Notes: generated by a model from the sequence alone, not told the origin. A stretch of DNA of 24,277 nucleotides from an uncultured Ignavibacteria bacterium (GCA_937930275.1 CALGLM010000087.1:1-24277), one strand, 5' to 3'; counted from the first letter of the stretch, positions 7,580-16,543 are shown. Program-made: numbers and translations.

Positions 7580-8818
7580 TTAATGAAGAGGAATTAAATC
7601 ACCTGAAATAGGGTAAAAAGTTAAAGCAATAATAAATGCCGCAATAGTAATTATTAAACCAAACATAAAAATATTATAACTCATACGTAAATGCAAGTAT
7701 TTTTTACCTAATACTTGACCGAGGAAATAATAATCTTTAATCATACTTTCGTACAAATAATCTTTATCGTTCATAAGTTCGTTCATACCCCAGCTAAAGC
7801 TTTCCAAATTCATTTTAAAAAAATTACCGAAAAACAAAAGATTTACCTTTTTGTTTAGTACGTCTTCATTTGTAAAAGTGCCCGAGGTAATATTTGGTCT
7901 TGTAACCAAAACTGCAAAAATAAGAGAAACTAAAGAAACCAACGTAAGTAAAGAAGTGGGAATAATAAGCTGCGGATATAAAGAAAGATTTTTGATTAAA
8001 AATGCAACTACAGCAGTAAGTAACAATGTGTTTACACTAATCATTATATGAGCTTTGTTATCTGCCATACTACTAAAACTAACGTGCGTACGCATGGTAT
8101 TGCGCCACATTGTTTCAACACCTCTATCCGGTTTTAACGAACTTTCTTTTTTAGATGCCAGTTTTTCTTTTTCAAGTTCCAATTTTTCTGTTTTAATTTT
8201 TTCGTCTTCGGCTTTGTTTAATGCTTTACGCAGTCTTTTTTGAAGTTTTAATAGATTGGCTTGTTTTGTCTCTTCGTAGTTATCTTTTGCAAATTTTGTG
8301 TAAAATTTGTGCTTAATAAAAAAATCGATATTTCCTTTTATCCAGTCGTAATCTTCAAATTTTTCACCCCGTTTATTTTCAATTTCGGTGCGTAATAAAT
8401 TACTTTTATCAAAATATTTTTCAGAACCGATATGTTGTAAATCGGCATCCTTAATAATTTCTTCAATTAAATTTTGCGGCTGATAATCTATTTTTGTTGC
8501 TAAAATACATCTAAGTACTTTTTCAAGTCTTTCATTAGGGTAATTATGCTCGGTCAGGAATGCTTTTGCATAATTTGCACTTGTTTCTTCATGGTTATCA
8601 GGTCTTTCAATATGTCCCAAATCATGAAAATAAGCGGCAATAATTAAAGCTTCTAAGTCTAAATCGCTGATGCCAATCTCTTTTCCTATTTTTTCGGCTT
8701 CGCTAACTACTTCTTTTGTGTGTACTATGTCGTGGTAAATATTTCCTGCAGGCGATTTTTCGGAAAAGGTTTTGTAGATGTGTTCTTCAGTTGCGTTAAT
8801 AATTGATGAAAATAACAT
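7580..8818 (-). CDS. HD-domain phosphohydrolase fused to Pycsar-effector (DUF5706) transmembrane domain
   Basis: The ATG at 8818 gives 412 residues; an upstream in-frame TTG at 8854 would add 12 residues and is less likely. Residues about 10-190 are an HD domain: His33 in DIVHTKEVV, the HD pair in YFHDLGH (65-69) and DADLQHIG (124-131). This matches metal-dependent phosphohydrolases that act on nucleotides or (p)ppGpp-like substrates. A charged coiled coil (about 185-230) leads to the Pycsar-effector signature MWRNTMRTHVSFSSMADNKAHIMI (237-260 region). Membrane helices follow at about 258-276, 283-306 and 383-404. In Pycsar anti-phage systems this TM domain damages the membrane when cCMP or cUMP is made by a uridylate or cytidylate cyclase. 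No such cyclase is in this window. Many Bacteroidota carry HD-PycTM proteins alone, so a housekeeping or orphan-defence role is possible. A SixA-like gene follows closely. Confidence 0.87.
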   Translation of the reverse strand: MLFSSIINATEEHIYKTFSEKSPAGNIYHDIVHTKEVVSEAEKIGKEIGISDLDLEALIIAAYFHDLGHIERPDNHEETSANYAKAFLTEHNYPNERLEKVLRCILATKIDYQPQNLIEEIIKDADLQHIGSEKYFDKSNLLRTEIENKRGEKFEDYDWIKGNIDFFIKHKFYTKFAKDNYEETKQANLLKLQKRLRKALNKAEDEKIKTEKLELEKEKLASKKESSLKPDRGVETMWRNTMRTHVSFSSMADNKAHIMISVNTLLLTAVVAFLIKNLSLYPQLIIPTSLLTLVSLVSLIFAVLVTRPNITSGTFTNEDVLNKKVNLLFFGNFFKMNLESFSWGMNELMNDKDYLYESMIKDYYFLGQVLGKKYLHLRMSYNIFMFGLIITIAAFIIALTFYPISGDLIPLH

Positions 8819-9251
8819 ATTATAACCGCTAATTGTGATATTTAAATTTAACAAAAAATTGTTTAAAGTGAAATAGAAGAAAAGTTAAAAAGCGGAATAA
8901 TTGTATATTGAAATCTATAAAAGAAGGAATATAATAAAACAGAGTAGATTATAGATTACAATTAATTTTATTTACGAGGGATGTATTAATGCTGCTATTA
9001 GGACTAAATGCTTGTATTAACTTATTATAGTATTTGCCTTTGTTAATAAATCAACAAAAACCTGATTAAATACTATAAAAGCGATGATAACACATAACAA
9101 TCCATTATAATAAAATAAGTTATATATATTTATCTGAGCCCTGTAAATCATTTATTGTTTTAAGCGGGAGCTATTATTTGCAAAATAAACACACCAAAAT
9201 TTATGTTCAATTACAATTAAGTGTTTACTAAAAATTCAAAACTCAACATTA
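8819..9251. other. Gene-free AT-rich intergenic region
   Basis: These 433 nt lie between the carB stop and the HD-Pycsar start, both on the minus strand. They should contain the carAB 3' end and the promoter of the HD-Pycsar/sixA pair. No convincing -7/-33 promoter pair was found. A 7-bp inverted repeat (9186-9192 with 9221-9227) lies about 25 nt past the carB stop and might be a weak terminator. A stronger 11-bp inverted repeat lies at 9025-9078. No tRNA-like fold and no credible ORF are visible. Confidence 0.6.
9025..9078. repeat. Nested inverted repeat (11-bp outer, 6-bp inner arms)
   Basis: TTATAGTATTT (9025-9035) is the exact reverse complement of AAATACTATAA (9068-9078). Between them TTTGTT (9039-9044) pairs with AACAAA (9053-9058) around an 8-nt loop. 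In RNA from either strand this can form one long stem-loop. It could be an RNA 3' end, a small RNA element or a protein-binding palindrome. The arms are AT-rich, so partial chance origin cannot be excluded. Confidence 0.5.
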
Positions 9252-12200
9252 TTAAAGGTATTCATCCCAGCTTTTAACGGATAAATTATTGTAATTGTAC
9301 TTTTTTAATGCTTTTACAAACCGTTTAGCAAATTGAATGTTTGTAATTAAAGGGATATTAAGATCTATAGTACGGCGGCGAACAATGTAATCGCTATCCA
9401 GTTCTACTCGTTCGTCAGTTTTAGGAATATTAATTACAAGATCAATTTTACCTGATTCCAAGTAATTAATTATACTCGGTTCTGTATTATCGTAAGGACG
9501 GTTAAGCACTTCCATATTTATGCCGTTTATTTTGTAAAAATCTGCAGTCCCTTTTGTTGCATAAAATTTTAGTCCCATTTCTTGCAGTGTTTTTATCTCT
9601 GCTAAAAATTCGGCTTTTTCTTTTAAAGTTCCGGTAGAAAGCAAAACCCCTTTTTCGGGGACTTTAAATCCGGTTGAAATCAAACTTTTCAAAAAAGCTT
9701 CGTTAAAATCATCTCCTAAACAAGCTACTTCGCCTGTAGAAGACATCTCTACTCCTACTATCGGATCACTTCCTTTTAATCTTGTAAATGAAAATTGAGA
9801 TGCTTTAACGCCTACGTAATCAACGTCAAAAGAAGATTTATCCACTTTCGGAATTTTTTCGCCCATCATTAAACGAGTAGCAATATCAATAAAATTTAAC
9901 TTTAATACTTTAGATACAAACGGAAAACTTCTTGAAGCGCGTAAGTTACATTCAATTACTTTAACCTCGTTATCTTTGGCAATAAACTGAATATTAAAAG
10001 GTCCGGTAATTTCAAACGCTTCGGCAACCTGTTTTGTTATTATTTTAACACGTCTCATAGTTTCAAGATAAGTTCGTTGAGGAGGTAATACAATTGTTGC
10101 ATCACCGCTATGGACCCCCGCATTTTCTACATGTTCGCTTATTGCATAACAAAACAATTTACCATTATTGGATACTGCGTCAACTTCAATTTCTCGTGCT
10201 TCGGTAATAAACTTACTAATAACAACGGGATGCTCTTGACTTATATCGCTTGCCTTTTTTAAATACTCTTCTAATTCTTCTTGGGTTAAAACAATAGACA
10301 TTGCCGCACCGCTTAAAACATAGCTCGGTCGTATTAAAACCGGATAATTTACCTTTTTTGCAAATGCTTTAGCGCTTTCCAAATCGGTTAATTCTTCCCA
10401 CTCGGGTTGATCAATTCCCAGTGTATCCAAAATATCGGAAAACTTATTCCTATCTTCTGCTTTATCAATGTTGGTAGGGTCAGTACCAATTATATTACAT
10501 CGGTTGTTTTTTAATTTCATTGCAAGGTTATTAGGAATTTGTCCCCCCATAGATACAATAATTCCTAAAGGAGCTTCTTTTTCGTAAATATCAAGAACAC
10601 GCTCCAACGACATCTCTTCAAAATAAAGTTTATCACAAATATCGTGGTCAGTGCTTACGGTTTCGGGATTATAATTAATCATTATAGTCTTATAATCCAA
10701 TTTATTTAAAGTTAATACGGAATTTACGCAGCACCAGTCAAATTCCACCGAAGAGCCTATTCTGTAAGCACCGCCTCCCAACACAATAATACTTTCGTCT
10801 TGTTCTCGTTCAACATCGTTTTCAGTGCCGTTGTAAGTCATATACAAATAATTTGTTTGAGCAGGATACTCTGCCGCCATCGTATCAATTTGTTTAACTA
10901 CAGGAATAATATTAAATTCTTTTCTTTTGCTGCGTACTTCAAATTCATCGGCATTAACTAATAATCCTATTTGTTTATCGGAAAACCCTGTTTTTTTAGC
11001 TATGCTTAAAATCTCGGAAGAAATAGTATTGATGTTGTAATTAACAAGTTTACTTTCAATATCAATAATGTTTTTCATTTTAAATAAAAACCATTTGTCA
11101 ATTTTTGAAAGTTCGTGAATTCTATCTACGGTATAACCCATACGTAAAGCTTTAGCAATTACAAACATTCGTTTATCGTTGGGTACGGCAATACTGTTAT
11201 CTATGTCAGTTAAAGCGACGTCACCTCCAAAAAATCCGCTCATTCCAATATCAAGCATGCGAATTGCTTTCTGCAATGCTTCTTCAAAAGTTCTTCCTAT
11301 TGACATTACTTCGCCGACCGATTTCATTTCGCTTCCAAGCTGAGTACTTACTTGTTTAAATTTCTGTAAATCCCAGCGAGGAAATTTAAGAACGATATAA
11401 TCTAATGCCGGTTCAAAACAAGATGATGTTTCTTTTGTTATTATGTTTTCAATTTCATTTAAATTATAGCCAAGCGATAGTTTAGTTGCCACAAAAGCCA
11501 GCGGATAACCTGTCGCTTTAGATGCAAGTGCCGAACTTCGACTTAAGCGTGCGTTAACTTCAATTATTCGGTAATCATCGGAAAAAGGACTTAGTGCATA
11601 TTGAATATTACACTCGCCTACAATATTTAAATGGCGTATTAATTTAATTCCTATTGAACGAAGTTTGAAGTTTTCTTGAGCAGATAAGGTTTGAACCGGG
11701 GCAACAACAACGCTATCACCGGTATGTATTCCCATTGGGTCAACGTTTTCCATTGAACAAACCGTAATGCAGTTGTTAAATCTATCTCTTACAATTTCGT
11801 ATTCTACTTCTTTCCAGCCGTATAACGATTCTTCTATTAAAATTTGATTGGTAAAAGAAAAAGCCCGTTTTGCTTTATCAATAAGTTGTTCTTCATTTTC
11901 AACAATTCCGCTTCCTAAGCCGCCGAGTGCGTAAGCAATACGCACCATAACCGGATATCCTATCTCTTTAGCTGCAATTTTGGCTTCGTTAATATTCGTA
12001 ACGGTTTTGCTTAATGCAACTTTTAAACCTGCTTCTCTAACCTTATCTGCAAACAGTAATCTGTCTTCCGTATTTTTTATTGCTTCAACCTGTGTGCCCA
12101 ATACTTTAATATTGTGTTTTTCAAAAATCCCCGCATCAAATAGTTCAACCCCCGTATTTAGTGCGGTTTGTCCGCCTACACCTAATAATATACCGTCCGG

Positions 12201-12446
12201 TTTCTCTTTTTCAATAATTCTTTCTACAAATAATGGTTTTACCGGCAAAAAATAAACTTTATCCGCAAGATGTTCCGAAGTTTGAATAGTTGCAATATTG
12301 GGATTTATTAAAACAGTTTCAATGCCGTCTTCTTTTAATGCTTTAATAGCTTGACTTCCGCTGTAATCAAATTCGCCGGCTTGACCGATTTGTAAAGCAC
12401 CGGAACCAAGAATTAATACTTTTTTGGGTTTACCTTTTTTTATCAT
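9252..12446 (-). CDS. carB: Carbamoyl-phosphate synthase large subunit
   Basis: This 1064-residue synthase makes carbamoyl phosphate from bicarbonate, two ATP and ammonia channelled from CarA, for pyrimidine and arginine synthesis. Two homologous ATP-grasp halves are visible: 1-400 (LGSGALQIGQAGEFDYSGSQ, GVGGQTALNTGVELF, LSRSSALASKATGYPLA) and about 550-930 (GGGAYRIGSSVEFDWCCVNS, NYNPETVSTD, SMGGQIPNNLA, CNLRASRSFPFVSK). An oligomerisation segment lies between them. The C-terminal MGS-like allosteric domain (about 933-1064) contains FYATKGTADF and DLVINIPK. The length is that of bacterial CarB (about 1073). Several motifs (SIGQAGEFDYSGSQ-like text, SSVEFDWC, PNNLA, FPFVSK) are closer to animal CPS1/CAD than to the E. 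coli enzyme as I recall them. The ATG overlaps the carA stop by one base (TAATG), so the pair is translationally coupled. Confidence 0.97.
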   Translation of the reverse strand: MIKKGKPKKVLILGSGALQIGQAGEFDYSGSQAIKALKEDGIETVLINPNIATIQTSEHLADKVYFLPVKPLFVERIIEKEKPDGILLGVGGQTALNTGVELFDAGIFEKHNIKVLGTQVEAIKNTEDRLLFADKVREAGLKVALSKTVTNINEAKIAAKEIGYPVMVRIAYALGGLGSGIVENEEQLIDKAKRAFSFTNQILIEESLYGWKEVEYEIVRDRFNNCITVCSMENVDPMGIHTGDSVVVAPVQTLSAQENFKLRSIGIKLIRHLNIVGECNIQYALSPFSDDYRIIEVNARLSRSSALASKATGYPLAFVATKLSLGYNLNEIENIITKETSSCFEPALDYIVLKFPRWDLQKFKQVSTQLGSEMKSVGEVMSIGRTFEEALQKAIRMLDIGMSGFFGGDVALTDIDNSIAVPNDKRMFVIAKALRMGYTVDRIHELSKIDKWFLFKMKNIIDIESKLVNYNINTISSEILSIAKKTGFSDKQIGLLVNADEFEVRSKRKEFNIIPVVKQIDTMAAEYPAQTNYLYMTYNGTENDVEREQDESIIVLGGGAYRIGSSVEFDWCCVNSVLTLNKLDYKTIMINYNPETVSTDHDICDKLYFEEMSLERVLDIYEKEAPLGIIVSMGGQIPNNLAMKLKNNRCNIIGTDPTNIDKAEDRNKFSDILDTLGIDQPEWEELTDLESAKAFAKKVNYPVLIRPSYVLSGAAMSIVLTQEELEEYLKKASDISQEHPVVISKFITEAREIEVDAVSNNGKLFCYAISEHVENAGVHSGDATIVLPPQRTYLETMRRVKIITKQVAEAFEITGPFNIQFIAKDNEVKVIECNLRASRSFPFVSKVLKLNFIDIATRLMMGEKIPKVDKSSFDVDYVGVKASQFSFTRLKGSDPIVGVEMSSTGEVACLGDDFNEAFLKSLISTGFKVPEKGVLLSTGTLKEKAEFLAEIKTLQEMGLKFYATKGTADFYKINGINMEVLNRPYDNTEPSIINYLESGKIDLVINIPKTDERVELDSDYIVRRRTIDLNIPLITNIQFAKRFVKALKKYNYNNLSVKSWDEYL

Positions 12447-13522
12447 TACAAAGACCTCACAAACATATCAAAAATAAACTCGGTATCATCGGGACCCGGT
12501 GAAGCTTCCGGGTGAAATTGTGCACCAAATATTGGTTTAGAGATATGTATAATTCCTTCATTGGTACCGTCATTATCATTAACAAACCATTCTCTCCAGT
12601 CTTCCGATAGGGTATTAGCGTCAATTGCGTATCCATGGTTTTGGGAAGTAATATAACATCTTCTTGTTCCCATTTCGTTTACCGGTTGGTTATGGCTTCT
12701 GTGTCCGTATTTTAGTTTATACGTATTTGCACCGCTTGCCAGCCCTATTATTTGACAGCCTAAGCATATACCTAAAATAGGCTTTCCGAGTGCAAATGAT
12801 TGTTGAACATTTTTAATAGTGGTAGTACAAACCGAAGGATCGCCGGGTCCGTTAGAAATAACATATCCGTCAACATCCAGCTTAGTAAAATCATAATTGT
12901 AAGGTACTTGAACAACCGAGATATTACGCCTTAAAAATGCTTGAACAATATTATTTTTAATACCGCAATCAATTACGGCTATTTTTTTCTTCCCTTTATT
13001 AAAGTTTAAAATTTCTTTTGTAGTAACAGTTCCCGCTAAATCGGTTTTATTGGGGTCTAAAAAAGGAGCACCTAAAAATTCTTGGTCTTCGACCGTATAA
13101 ATTTTACCCGGCATTGTACCGTATTCCCGCAATTTTCGTGTTAACATTCTTGTATCAACACCGTAAATTCCCGGAATTTTATTTTCTTTTAACCATTCAT
13201 CCAACGATTTAATCGCCCCCCAATGCGAATAATTTAAAGAGTAATCGGCAATTATTATACCGCTGCAATGTATCTTTTCCGATTCAAAGTATTTAAGTAA
13301 TCCGTTTTCTCTTTCATAGGCAGGAATGCCGTAATTACCGATTAAAGGATAAGTAAAAATTAGAATTTGCCCGCAATATGAAGGGTCTGTTAAGGTTTCG
13401 GGATAGCCGACCATACCCGTATTAAATACAACCTCGCCAAATCTATTCCCTTCATATCCAAATGCATAACCGCTTACACTTGTTCCGTCTTCCAGCAAAA
13501 GCTTTGCAAGTTGGTTTGTCAT
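12446..13522 (-). CDS. carA: Carbamoyl-phosphate synthase small (glutaminase) subunit
   Basis: The 358-residue subunit hydrolyses glutamine and passes ammonia to CarB. The N-terminal CPSase domain (1-150) has LLLEDGTSVSGYAFG, EVVFNTGMVGYPETLTDPSY and GVDTRMLTRKLRE. The class I glutamine amidotransferase domain (about 180-355) has SNGPGDPS (223-230), the nucleophile Cys253 in GICLGCQ, SQNHGYAID, and the His337/Glu339 pair in GAQFHPEASPGP. All three catalytic residues are present, so the complex should use glutamine rather than free ammonia. The residue after CLG is Cys256, where many CarA proteins have His or Asn. The start is ATG 13520-13522. A Bacteroidota-type -7 box lies 36 nt upstream, so carAB probably has its own promoter apart from the signalling operon behind it. 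Confidence 0.96.
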   Translation of the reverse strand: MTNQLAKLLLEDGTSVSGYAFGYEGNRFGEVVFNTGMVGYPETLTDPSYCGQILIFTYPLIGNYGIPAYERENGLLKYFESEKIHCSGIIIADYSLNYSHWGAIKSLDEWLKENKIPGIYGVDTRMLTRKLREYGTMPGKIYTVEDQEFLGAPFLDPNKTDLAGTVTTKEILNFNKGKKKIAVIDCGIKNNIVQAFLRRNISVVQVPYNYDFTKLDVDGYVISNGPGDPSVCTTTIKNVQQSFALGKPILGICLGCQIIGLASGANTYKLKYGHRSHNQPVNEMGTRRCYITSQNHGYAIDANTLSEDWREWFVNDNDGTNEGIIHISKPIFGAQFHPEASPGPDDTEFIFDMFVRSL

Positions 13523-13557
13523 GTATTATTAATTAGGAAAGTTAAAAATGTGTTTTG

Positions 13558-13565
13558 CAAAAATA
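13558..13565 (-). promoter_or_regulatory. Putative Bacteroidota-type -7 promoter element for carAB
   Basis: Read on the minus strand, this is TATTTTTG, an exact fit to the Bacteroidota consensus TAnnTTTG. It lies 36 nt upstream of the carA ATG within a 94-nt gap after the M14 peptidase gene. No clear TTG at the -33 distance was found, so the call rests on the -7 box and its position. Confidence 0.5.
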
Positions 13566-13616
13566 CGTATATTTAGCGGCTTTTCATAATTAATTTTGAA
13601 TAAATATAAATATTTG

Positions 13617-14999
13617 CTAAAAAACAAGTCCGTTAATTTGTAAATTTTCCAAATTATTAGGTTCAACAATAAACCCGTTAAGTACTATATATTTTATTTT
13701 ATCCCCTTTTTTAATTATAAAATTTGCGGGATTATGTAAATCAAAAATATTGTTGTAGCTTTTGTTAATTATATTTATGGGCTTATTTAAGTATGGTTTA
13801 CAATATTCTGCCTTTAAAAATAATTTTCCCGATTTTAAAAGCTCAAAAATATCTTGTTCCGTAATTTCTTCTAAAGAATCTATATCAACCGATAGATTTT
13901 CCGTTATTAAATTTAGTCCTTCGCAATTTACTTCTTCAATGCCCTGAAAATATCTTCCGTCTCCTATTTCTTCTATCGTGCTTTTTAAGTATGGAATTCT
14001 TTCATTTTTAGCGTAAAATTCTTCTCTATTAATACAAACATCTAAAATTAAATTATGACCATTAATAGTAAAACTTAAATTTCGCAAAATTAAATCGTAT
14101 AAAAACTTTCCGTTTGTGGGTATTAAGTAATACGGTTCAATATCAACATTTTTATATGAATTTTGGGCAATATATATAAATGCTTTAACCATTAATGCAA
14201 ATGTTAGCTTACGAGTAAAAGTTTTATTTATATCATTTTTGTATCTACCCGATTCAATTAATATTGTAGGGAAATAATTGCTAAAATTATCGCCGAAAGA
14301 ACGAGGTTCAAAATCATCTAAATATCGTGCGGTACAATCGGGTATTACTGTTTGTGCATCCGAATAAAGTAAATTAATTAATTTTATTGCTTTTGCTCTA
14401 TTTTCGTTAACAGTTTTTTTATCGTCACAAACCGAAGCCAAAAAGCTTAAAGTTGCTAAATTGCCGGTGTTACCAACCGACCATCTAAAATCCTGATCGT
14501 GCATATTAAATGCAAAATCGGGCATAATTTCCAGTGCAAATTTTTTTAATAAAGCCGATTCGGGTGATTGAAGTCTTTGGTAGTCTCTGTTTAAGTCAAT
14601 TCCGGCAGCATTTCGTCTATCAATTTTTTCTGCTCCGTCCGGATTAACCATAGGGATAAAATACAAAGTTAAATCATTTAAAATTATGTTACTAATTTTA
14701 TTATCTTCGGTTGAGCTTAAAAAGTTAAAAAAATCAAAAAACGCCATTGTGGCAGTAGGTTCGTCACCATGCATTTGTGACCATAATAAAACTTTTGTTT
14801 TACCGTTGCCTACTTTAATCAATCTAATACTTTTTCCGTTAATCGATTTACCGAGTTCGGTAACGGTAAATCGGGAATCCAGATTGTCAATTAAAGGAAT
14901 AATTTCTTTGTTTTCAAATCGTTTGTTTTTTAAGGCGGTTTCAAAAAACTTTTCATTAATCTTAATCAATTCATTGGCAGATACATCAAATCCGTTCAT
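13617..14999 (-). CDS. M14-family zinc carboxypeptidase, cytoplasmic
   Basis: This 460-residue protein has no signal peptide. The M14 metallocarboxypeptidase core occupies about 40-280. Zinc ligands are His77 and Glu80 in QMHGDEPTAT and His167 in FNMHDQD. The substrate-binding Asn137-Arg138 is in GIDLNRDYQR, NPDG lies at 119-122, and the catalytic Glu249 is in IESGRY. All active-site positions are filled, so the enzyme should be active. The last 180 residues are an extension that I do not recognise. M14 enzymes remove C-terminal amino acids or process peptidoglycan peptides or modified glutamate tails; the cytoplasmic setting and HGDE form do not tell which. It starts 2 nt after the Sel1-repeat gene and is the last gene of the signalling operon. 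Confidence 0.85.
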   Translation of the reverse strand: MNGFDVSANELIKINEKFFETALKNKRFENKEIIPLIDNLDSRFTVTELGKSINGKSIRLIKVGNGKTKVLLWSQMHGDEPTATMAFFDFFNFLSSTEDNKISNIILNDLTLYFIPMVNPDGAEKIDRRNAAGIDLNRDYQRLQSPESALLKKFALEIMPDFAFNMHDQDFRWSVGNTGNLATLSFLASVCDDKKTVNENRAKAIKLINLLYSDAQTVIPDCTARYLDDFEPRSFGDNFSNYFPTILIESGRYKNDINKTFTRKLTFALMVKAFIYIAQNSYKNVDIEPYYLIPTNGKFLYDLILRNLSFTINGHNLILDVCINREEFYAKNERIPYLKSTIEEIGDGRYFQGIEEVNCEGLNLITENLSVDIDSLEEITEQDIFELLKSGKLFLKAEYCKPYLNKPINIINKSYNNIFDLHNPANFIIKKGDKIKYIVLNGFIVEPNNLENLQINGLVF

Positions 15000-15001
15000 T
15001 T

Positions 15002-16543
15002 TTATTCCTCAGTGTAAATTGTAAATTCTTCATCATTCGGTCTTAAATCGTCATATAGTTTTTTTAATAGCAAATTAGCATAATTATTTCCTCTTCTTGC
15101 ACCTTTGCGATAATATTTTTCTGCCATTGCTTTTTTAGGTGCCGTAAAAACACCTTTTTCGTAAATATAACCAATTGCCGCATCTGCAATTATACTTCCG
15201 TTATCGCTTGCATTTTTCAAATAATCGTAATCGTTTTTTGTTATTAAGTTTACGTCTTCAATTAGTTTTGCAAAAAGAAGTCGTTGTTTGGCTTCGTTAT
15301 CTATGTTATAAATACTTTCCCATAGTTTTAATGCTACATCTTTATCTTTCATATCATATTTACCCGTAAAGTAAATTACTGCAAGTTCGTTAATAGCATT
15401 TAAGTTGTTTTTTGAAGCCGCAAGCTTTAAGTATTCTATGGCTTGTTCGTATGTAATATCAAATTTTAAATTTAACAAACGAATTTGAGAAATAATATAT
15501 AATGCAGAAGGATCCTTTTTTGTTACTCCTTTAAATAACTCGTCAGAAAACTTATTATCGTTTAAAATAGAATTTAATGAAAATATTGCTGCATTATAAC
15601 CTAATCTCATTGATCTTAATAGAGATTCTGCATACTGTAACTGTGCTTTTTTGGAGTTAAGCATTAATTTAGCAAATGCATATACTGCCTCGGGGGAAGT
15701 AAAATCCGCAGCTTTTTTAATAATTTCGATTGCTTTTAACGAATCCACCGATAAATCGACCGAATCAATTTTACAGCCTACAAAATCACGAATTTCGTTT
15801 ATTTTTTTTACTGAAAGATGACTAATAAAATAGTCTTCTTTATTAGCCGAAGTCGAGTCTTTTTCAAAATTAATTAGATCCGGCTCAAAACCGGGGTCTA
15901 AAACTGTTGAAGAATTATCAACAATTGTTTTAGTTTCTTCTTCTGTGTTTTTTGATTCTTCCGGAGGCAAAAAACCGCTTTTAATTATTTCGTCAATAAC
16001 TTGTTTAGCGGGTAAAAATCCGGCAGTCGCAGCTTTATTTAGCCATTGAAATGCTAAGTTTAAGTTTCTACTTATTAACAGATTATCAGTATATAAAATG
16101 CCGAGCAAATACATTCCTTCGGGTAATCCTGCAACGGCGGCAAATTTTATGTGGTAAAATGCTTCAAAAGGATTCCAATCAACACCCGTTCCGTTAATGC
16201 ACATAATTGCGTAGTTGAAATGTGCTGCAGGTATTCCGCTTTTAACGGCTCTTTTAAGCCAGCTTATTCCCAAAGCAGTATCTGCATTAAAACCGTTTCC
16301 CATTATATAGCGCAACCCGAGTTCATGTTGGGCAAACGGATCTCCTTGGTTAGCTTCTTTAACCAATAAAAAGCCGGCCATTAATGGGTATGGAGGGTAA
16401 ATAGGTTTTACAAGAGCTTTTTTATTCCAAAAATCTTTAGGTTTTATTGCTTCGCTTTTGGTTGAATCTTGAGCATTTAAACCATTAAATATTAATACAA
16501 ATACAAAAATTATTTTAAATGTTATTTTTTCTGTTAAAAACAA
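15002..16543 (-). CDS. Secreted Sel1/TPR-repeat protein
   Basis: The frame can start at GTG 16594, GTG 16573 or TTG 16543. The last is chosen because it yields a compact signal peptide (MFLTEKITFKIIFVFVLIFNGLNA, 24 residues, then QDS) and the smallest overlap (29 nt) with the upstream kinase gene. The mature protein (513 residues in all) has Sel1-like helical repeats near the N-terminus (AQHELGLRYIMGNGFNADTALGISWLKRA, FEAFYHIKFAAVAG, AFQWLNKAATAG) and again in the C-terminal half (ALYIISQ ... AIEYLKLAASKNNLNAINELAVIYFTGK ... GYIYEKGV ... AEKYYRKGARRGNNYA). A charged linker at about 195-235 separates the two sets. Sel1 repeats are protein-protein scaffolds. The export signal places it in the periplasm, where it could contact the sensor domains of the two kinases encoded upstream; that is inference. 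Confidence 0.75.
   Translation of the reverse strand: MFLTEKITFKIIFVFVLIFNGLNAQDSTKSEAIKPKDFWNKKALVKPIYPPYPLMAGFLLVKEANQGDPFAQHELGLRYIMGNGFNADTALGISWLKRAVKSGIPAAHFNYAIMCINGTGVDWNPFEAFYHIKFAAVAGLPEGMYLLGILYTDNLLISRNLNLAFQWLNKAATAGFLPAKQVIDEIIKSGFLPPEESKNTEEETKTIVDNSSTVLDPGFEPDLINFEKDSTSANKEDYFISHLSVKKINEIRDFVGCKIDSVDLSVDSLKAIEIIKKAADFTSPEAVYAFAKLMLNSKKAQLQYAESLLRSMRLGYNAAIFSLNSILNDNKFSDELFKGVTKKDPSALYIISQIRLLNLKFDITYEQAIEYLKLAASKNNLNAINELAVIYFTGKYDMKDKDVALKLWESIYNIDNEAKQRLLFAKLIEDVNLITKNDYDYLKNASDNGSIIADAAIGYIYEKGVFTAPKKAMAEKYYRKGARRGNNYANLLLKKLYDDLRPNDEEFTIYTEE

Noticed and set aside
7580..8818. A complete Pycsar anti-phage system
   Set aside because: The effector domain is present, but no class III pyrimidine cyclase gene is found on either side, so the system cannot be called complete.
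8989..9030. Small frame of 13 codons (ATG ... TAG) in the carB to HD-Pycsar gap, with a GAGGG about 9 nt upstream
   Set aside because: It is too short, hydrophobic and low-complexity, and overlaps the inverted repeat; nothing else supports translation.
9186..9227. TAAACAC/GTGTTTA inverted repeat as the carAB terminator
   Set aside because: Only 7 AT-rich base pairs with a 28-nt loop and no G/C-rich core; it is mentioned with the intergenic region but not called as a terminator.
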